Shown here one piece after another: positions 14,497 through 17,969 of a stretch of 17,969 bases of DNA. How positions within the stretch are numbered: the first letter of the stretch is position 1; every line of letters begins with the position of its first letter. The notes under the pieces were generated by a model. The model saw only the letters and a list, made by a program, of their open reading frames with translations. It was not told where the DNA came from and ran no database searches. This stretch comes from Lachnospiraceae bacterium (GTDB taxonomy: Bacteria; Bacillota; Clostridia; Lachnospirales; Lachnospiraceae), in the NCBI GenBank assembly GCA_900769175.1, contig CAAGFP010000171.1:1-17969 (forward strand), given 5' to 3'. A program made the translations under genes and the position numbers.

Positions 14497-16889
14497 GTCC
14501 GGAAAGGAAGGTTTTTCTTACGGATCTAAGTACCGGATTATCAGCAGAACAAGTACATGAGCGTATAGAAAGCGGTTTATCCAACACCGTTACTGGTAGC
14601 ACCTCAAAGACAAACAGGAAAATTATCTGCTCCAATATTTTTACTTATTTTAACCTGATTTTTTTCATTTTGGCGGCAGTATTGATATATGAAAAATCTT
14701 ACAATAATCTGACTTTTCTGGGCGTAGTTGTAACAAATACTATAATTGGCATTGTACAGGAACTGCGTTCAAAGAAAGAACTGGAAAAGTTACAGTTAGT
14801 AACCGAACCGGAAGCGACTGTGATTCGGGATGCAAAGCAAAAGCGTATTCCCTGTGACGAATTGGTGCAGGATGACATTGTACTGTTTTCGGCAGGTAAT
14901 CAGATTTGCGCCGATGCCATCCTATGTGAAGGAACCTTGCGTGTTAACGAGGCACTGGTCACCGGAGAGGCGGACGAGGTCGAGAAAGCCCCCGGCGATT
15001 CCCTACTTTCCGGCAGTTTTGTAATATCTGGGCAGGCAAAAGCGAGACTGACACAGGTTGGCGATGATTCTTTTTCTGCAAAGCTCTCGAAAAATGCCAA
15101 GAAGATAAAAAAGCATCAGCGTCCCGGCATGATGAAGTCACTTACCAGACTTATTCAGATCATCGGTATTATCATCATCCCATTTGCGGCACTGATGTAT
15201 TGTAATCAGCATTTAGCACTTGGATATTCGGAGAAAATCAGTGTGGAAAATACTGCGGCGGCCATTATTGGAATGATTCCCGAGGGTCTTTACCTTTTGA
15301 CCAGCATTGCCCTTGCGGCCAGTACGATCCGCCTCGCCCGGCAGAACACTCTGGTACACGATATGAAATGTATTGAGACATTGGCCCGGGTTGACACTAT
15401 CTGCGTGGACAAAACAGGTACTATTACGGAATCACAGATGAAACTAACAGGTATTCTGCCGGTGGAGGGAGCATCTGAAGAAGATGTAAAATGTCAGGTG
15501 CAGAATTATGTCTGCTGCTTGCCGCCAGACAATGAAACAATTAAAGCCTTGCAGGCATATTTTCAGAATGCGTTGCCCGGCAGAAGACCAATCCGCCTGA
15601 AGGCATTTTCTTCCCAGACAAAGTACAGTGCGGCTGATTTTGGAAAAGAAGCATATTTGCTGGGAGCGCCGGAATTTTTGATACAACAGGGAGATTCTGC
15701 ACTTAGTGGTGAGGTTCAGGATCATTATGCTCAGGGTGAACGGGTATTGCTTTTTGCTAGATACGAATTTGAAACGGGCGGTACGGATGATATTTTTGAA
15801 AAAGGTACATTGACTGGTACCGTGCAGCCGTTGGCCCTGCTAACCCTGATAAATCCCATTCGGGAGAACGCTCAGGAAACATTTCAGTATTTTACGGACC
15901 AGGGGGTTGCCGTAAAAGTGATTTCCGGAGACAATGCGTTGACAGCAGCCCTTACGGCTCAGAAGGCAGGTATTCCGGCAGCGGAAAAATATATTGACAT
16001 GTCCACAGTGCGCGGGAAGAAGGCGATTGTAAAGGCGGCACGGGAATATACAGTTTTTGGACGTGTGACGCCGGAGCAAAAGAGCGAACTGATCCGTGCC
16101 ATGAAAAAAGCCGGGCATACTGTTGCAATGACTGGAGACGGTGTCAATGATGTACTTGCGTTAAAGGATGCGGATTGTGCAATTGCAATGGCTTCCGGAA
16201 GCGATGCTGCATCAAATGTAGCAGACCTGGTTCTGCTGGAATCGGATTTCTCGGCCATGCCGCAGATTGTGGCGGAGGGGCGCAGGGTTATCAATAATAT
16301 TCAGCGGTCGGCGTCTTTATATCTGATGAAGAATATTTTTTCATTTATTCTGTGCTTGATCAGCTTGATCTCGGTATCTCTGTATCCGTTAAAACCAGCA
16401 CAGATTGCGCTTGCATCTGCATTGATGATAGGTATTCCTTCCTTCTTCCTTGCGTTGGAGCCAAATACGGAGATAATAAGAGGAAAGTTTCTACGGAATG
16501 TATTGTACCGAGCATTCCCGGCAGCGCTTACTGCGGTAGTCCTGGTAGAATGGTCGCTGTTGTTTGCAGATGCTTTTTCCATCAGTACGGAGCTATCCTC
16601 AACAATGGCGTTCTATCTGTATTCCATTGCAGCTTATCTGATGTTATATAGAGTTTGCAAACCAATGAATACATGGCACGGTATTTTGTTTGGCACGATG
16701 GGCGTGGCATATTTTGTGGTAGCTCTTCTGTTTTCGGAGTGGTTCCAGATTGTACCGTTGGATTATGGATGTATATTGATTTTGATAGCACTGTTGTTAT
16801 TAGCGTTTCCGATAGACCGCTTTTTTCAGCTTGTTTTTACGAAATGTGAGGAAGCTCGGTCACGGTTGTTAAGTCGCAAAAAAGATTAA
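14472..16889 (+). CDS. CtpE-like cation-transporting P-type ATPase
   Basis: The 805-residue ATP-driven membrane pump shows the actuator motif TGEA-D (164-168), PEGL in M4 (P270-E271), the phosphorylation site DKTGTIT (D313) and TGDGVND (554-560). The M6 region IGIPSFFLALEPN (P656-N665) is characteristic of the CtpE group and lacks the N-xx-TD Ca2+-site motif of SERCA-type pumps. Mycobacterial CtpE is tied to Ca2+ uptake; other members may move different cations. The usual Ser of TGES is Ala here, while the catalytic Glu is kept. AAGGAG sits 8 nt before the ATG, inside the end of the phosphatidyltransferase gene. The 25-nt overlap implies translational coupling and a shared purpose with that lipid enzyme. 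Confidence 0.88.
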   Translation: MEKYEDTVSPERKVFLTDLSTGLSAEQVHERIESGLSNTVTGSTSKTNRKIICSNIFTYFNLIFFILAAVLIYEKSYNNLTFLGVVVTNTIIGIVQELRSKKELEKLQLVTEPEATVIRDAKQKRIPCDELVQDDIVLFSAGNQICADAILCEGTLRVNEALVTGEADEVEKAPGDSLLSGSFVISGQAKARLTQVGDDSFSAKLSKNAKKIKKHQRPGMMKSLTRLIQIIGIIIIPFAALMYCNQHLALGYSEKISVENTAAAIIGMIPEGLYLLTSIALAASTIRLARQNTLVHDMKCIETLARVDTICVDKTGTITESQMKLTGILPVEGASEEDVKCQVQNYVCCLPPDNETIKALQAYFQNALPGRRPIRLKAFSSQTKYSAADFGKEAYLLGAPEFLIQQGDSALSGEVQDHYAQGERVLLFARYEFETGGTDDIFEKGTLTGTVQPLALLTLINPIRENAQETFQYFTDQGVAVKVISGDNALTAALTAQKAGIPAAEKYIDMSTVRGKKAIVKAAREYTVFGRVTPEQKSELIRAMKKAGHTVAMTGDGVNDVLALKDADCAIAMASGSDAASNVADLVLLESDFSAMPQIVAEGRRVINNIQRSASLYLMKNIFSFILCLISLISVSLYPLKPAQIALASALMIGIPSFFLALEPNTEIIRGKFLRNVLYRAFPAALTAVVLVEWSLLFADAFSISTELSSTMAFYLYSIAAYLMLYRVCKPMNTWHGILFGTMGVAYFVVALLFSEWFQIVPLDYGCILILIALLLLAFPIDRFFQLVFTKCEEARSRLLSRKKD

Positions 16890-16919
16890 TTTATATTTTT
16901 AATAGAATAGGAAGATAAG

Positions 16920-17768
16920 ATGAAAACAGGTATTGTGGATGTTGGGGGCGGTTTACGGGGTATATATGCGGCCGGAGTATTTGATTACTGTCTGGATATG
17001 GGTATCCGATTTGATTTGGGAATTGGTGTTTCCGCAGGCAGTGCCAATGTGTCGTCTTTTATAGCGGGACAAAAAAAGAGGAATTATCCGTTTTATACAG
17101 ATTACCCGTTTCGAAAGCAGTACATGAGTTTGCGAAACTTTCTTTTAAAAAAATCTTATCTTGATTTGGATTATATATATGGTACTTTGAGTAATTCAGA
17201 TGGAGAAAATCCGCTGGATTATAAAAGCTTTATTAAAAATCCGATGGAGTTTCTGGCGGTGGCGACGAACGCCCAAACTGGAGAAGCCAAATATTTTGTT
17301 AAGGATGACCTGCATCAGAATGATTACAGTGTTCTGAAAGCGTCTTCCGCGATTCCTTTTGTGTGCCATCCGTATGAGGTTAACGGTGTTTTCTATTACG
17401 ACGGCGCTTTGGGCGATACGGTTCCAATTGAAAAAGCTTTTGAATGGGGGTGTGATAAAGTCGTTCTCCTTTTGACAAAACCCAGGGATATTGTCAGAAC
17501 GCCGGATAAGGATATCCGGTTAGCAGGAAAAATTCAAAAAAAATATCCCAAAGCTGCCGAACGGCTAAAACAAAGGTCCGATCAATATAACCGCGGCATA
17601 GCACTTGCAAAAAAATATGAAGCCCAGGGGCGGGTACTCATTATAGCTCCGGACGATACTTGCGGCGTGGACACATTAACAAAAGATAAAAAAGCATTAA
17701 AAAGATTTTATGAAAAGGGTTACGAAGACGCAAAGGTAATCGAGTCATTCCTTGCAGCAGAAATATAA
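16920..17768 (+). CDS. Patatin-like phospholipase (RssA/YjjU type)
   Basis: The 282-residue protein belongs to the patatin lipid acyl hydrolases. It has an oxyanion-hole loop DVGGGLRGIYAAGV near the N terminus, the nucleophile S38 in GVSAGS, and the catalytic D161 in DGALGD, so the Ser-Asp dyad is complete. There is no signal peptide or membrane helix, so it probably acts on the inner leaflet from the cytoplasm, releasing fatty acids from phospholipids. It follows the CtpE-like ATPase by 30 nt behind AGGAAG and is probably in the same transcript as the phosphatidyltransferase fusion. The exact lipid substrate is unknown. Confidence 0.9.
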   Translation: MKTGIVDVGGGLRGIYAAGVFDYCLDMGIRFDLGIGVSAGSANVSSFIAGQKKRNYPFYTDYPFRKQYMSLRNFLLKKSYLDLDYIYGTLSNSDGENPLDYKSFIKNPMEFLAVATNAQTGEAKYFVKDDLHQNDYSVLKASSAIPFVCHPYEVNGVFYYDGALGDTVPIEKAFEWGCDKVVLLLTKPRDIVRTPDKDIRLAGKIQKKYPKAAERLKQRSDQYNRGIALAKKYEAQGRVLIIAPDDTCGVDTLTKDKKALKRFYEKGYEDAKVIESFLAAEI

Positions 17769-17802
17769 GTAAAACTGAGGCTAAGGGAGGTGATTTACAG
17801 CG

Positions 17803-17871
17803 ATGATAAAAGTAAATGATATTCAATCTGACAGCGTGAAACTCACATGGCATCTGGAACAGTTATATTGA
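17803..17871 (+). CDS. 22-residue ORF with very strong ribosome binding site: leader peptide or ATPase 5' relic
   Basis: The ORF reads MIKVNDIQSDSVKL then TWHLEQLY and stops. GGAGGTGAT, near-perfect complementarity to 16S rRNA, lies 8 nt upstream. It fills the gap between the patatin gene and a third P-type ATPase. Its TWHLEQL resembles PWHTQSV at the start of that ATPase. The DNA around both shares CATGGCA, CAGTT and TGATG in the same order. It may be a decayed duplicate of the ATPase 5' end, or a translated leader coupling translation to the pump. I cannot decide. Confidence 0.4.
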   Translation: MIKVNDIQSDSVKLTWHLEQLY

Positions 17872-17894
17872 AATGAATGATGGAGGTAATATTT

Positions 17895-17969
17895 GTGAAC
17901 GACAACAAAAGCGACATACCCTTACCATGGCACACACAATCAGTTGAAAGTGTGATGCAAAAGCTGGAT
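17895..17969 (+). CDS. Third P-type cation ATPase, N-terminal start (runs off window)
   Basis: From a GTG at 17895, with GGAGG 8 nt upstream, the 25 visible codons encode MNDNKSDIPL followed by PWHTQSVESVMQKLD. This matches the beginning of the cation-ATPase N-terminal domain ('WH..sveevl..L'), as in SERCA/PMCA-like bacterial pumps. The frame is open to the window end. Only the first 25 residues are visible, so subtype and cation are unknown. Confidence 0.6.
   Translation, partial: MNDNKSDIPLPWHTQSVESVMQKLD

Overview
The window comes from a low-to-mid GC Gram-positive anaerobe, most likely a gut Clostridia (Lachnospiraceae/Oscillospiraceae-like). This rests on AGGAGG-type ribosome binding sites before almost every gene, sigma-A-like promoters, T-tailed terminators, a clostridial-style manganese riboswitch, and an oxygen-sensitive radical SAM enzyme. 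All substantial genes but one small membrane protein lie on the + strand. I see no tRNA, rRNA, CRISPR array, transposase or integrase.

Layout. (1) 1-3252: the 3' end of an MMPL/RND-type exporter, followed by an exported protein with two blocks of Leu/Gly heptad repeats. (2) 3415-3666, minus strand: a small membrane-anchored protein with a very acidic tail. (3) 3880-7439: a manganese-responsive unit made of a sigma-A promoter, a yybP-ykoY riboswitch, two consecutive hairpins with T tails, mntP (Mn2+ exporter), a P2A (SERCA-like) P-type ATPase and a strong terminator. (4) 7440-7765: a gene graveyard, in which the first 40 or so codons of an ArsR-type regulator run directly into the decayed 3' end of cdsA (phosphatidate cytidylyltransferase). 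(5) 7832-9279: a GT8 glycosyltransferase and a TetR-type regulator, closed by a strong terminator. (6) 9534-13037: a SPASM-type radical SAM enzyme, a divergent S-adenosylmethionine synthetase, an 87-aa membrane protein and an HdeD/DUF308-like membrane protein, closed by a terminator. (7) 13237-17969: a fusion of a CDP-alcohol phosphatidyltransferase with a VTT/DedA-like membrane domain, a CtpE-like P-type ATPase overlapping it by 25 nt, a patatin-like phospholipase, a 22-codon ORF, and the start of a third P-type ATPase that runs off the window.

How it may work together. Units 3 and 7 are rich in cation pumps. Units 6 and 7 combine SAM supply, radical chemistry, phospholipid head-group synthesis, a possible lipid scramblase and a lipid hydrolase. 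My main inference is that 8704-17768 is a TetR-controlled membrane-lipid synthesis or remodelling cassette with its own SAM synthetase. The nearby cdsA remnant fits a lipid theme. The substrate of the radical SAM enzyme cannot be read from the sequence.
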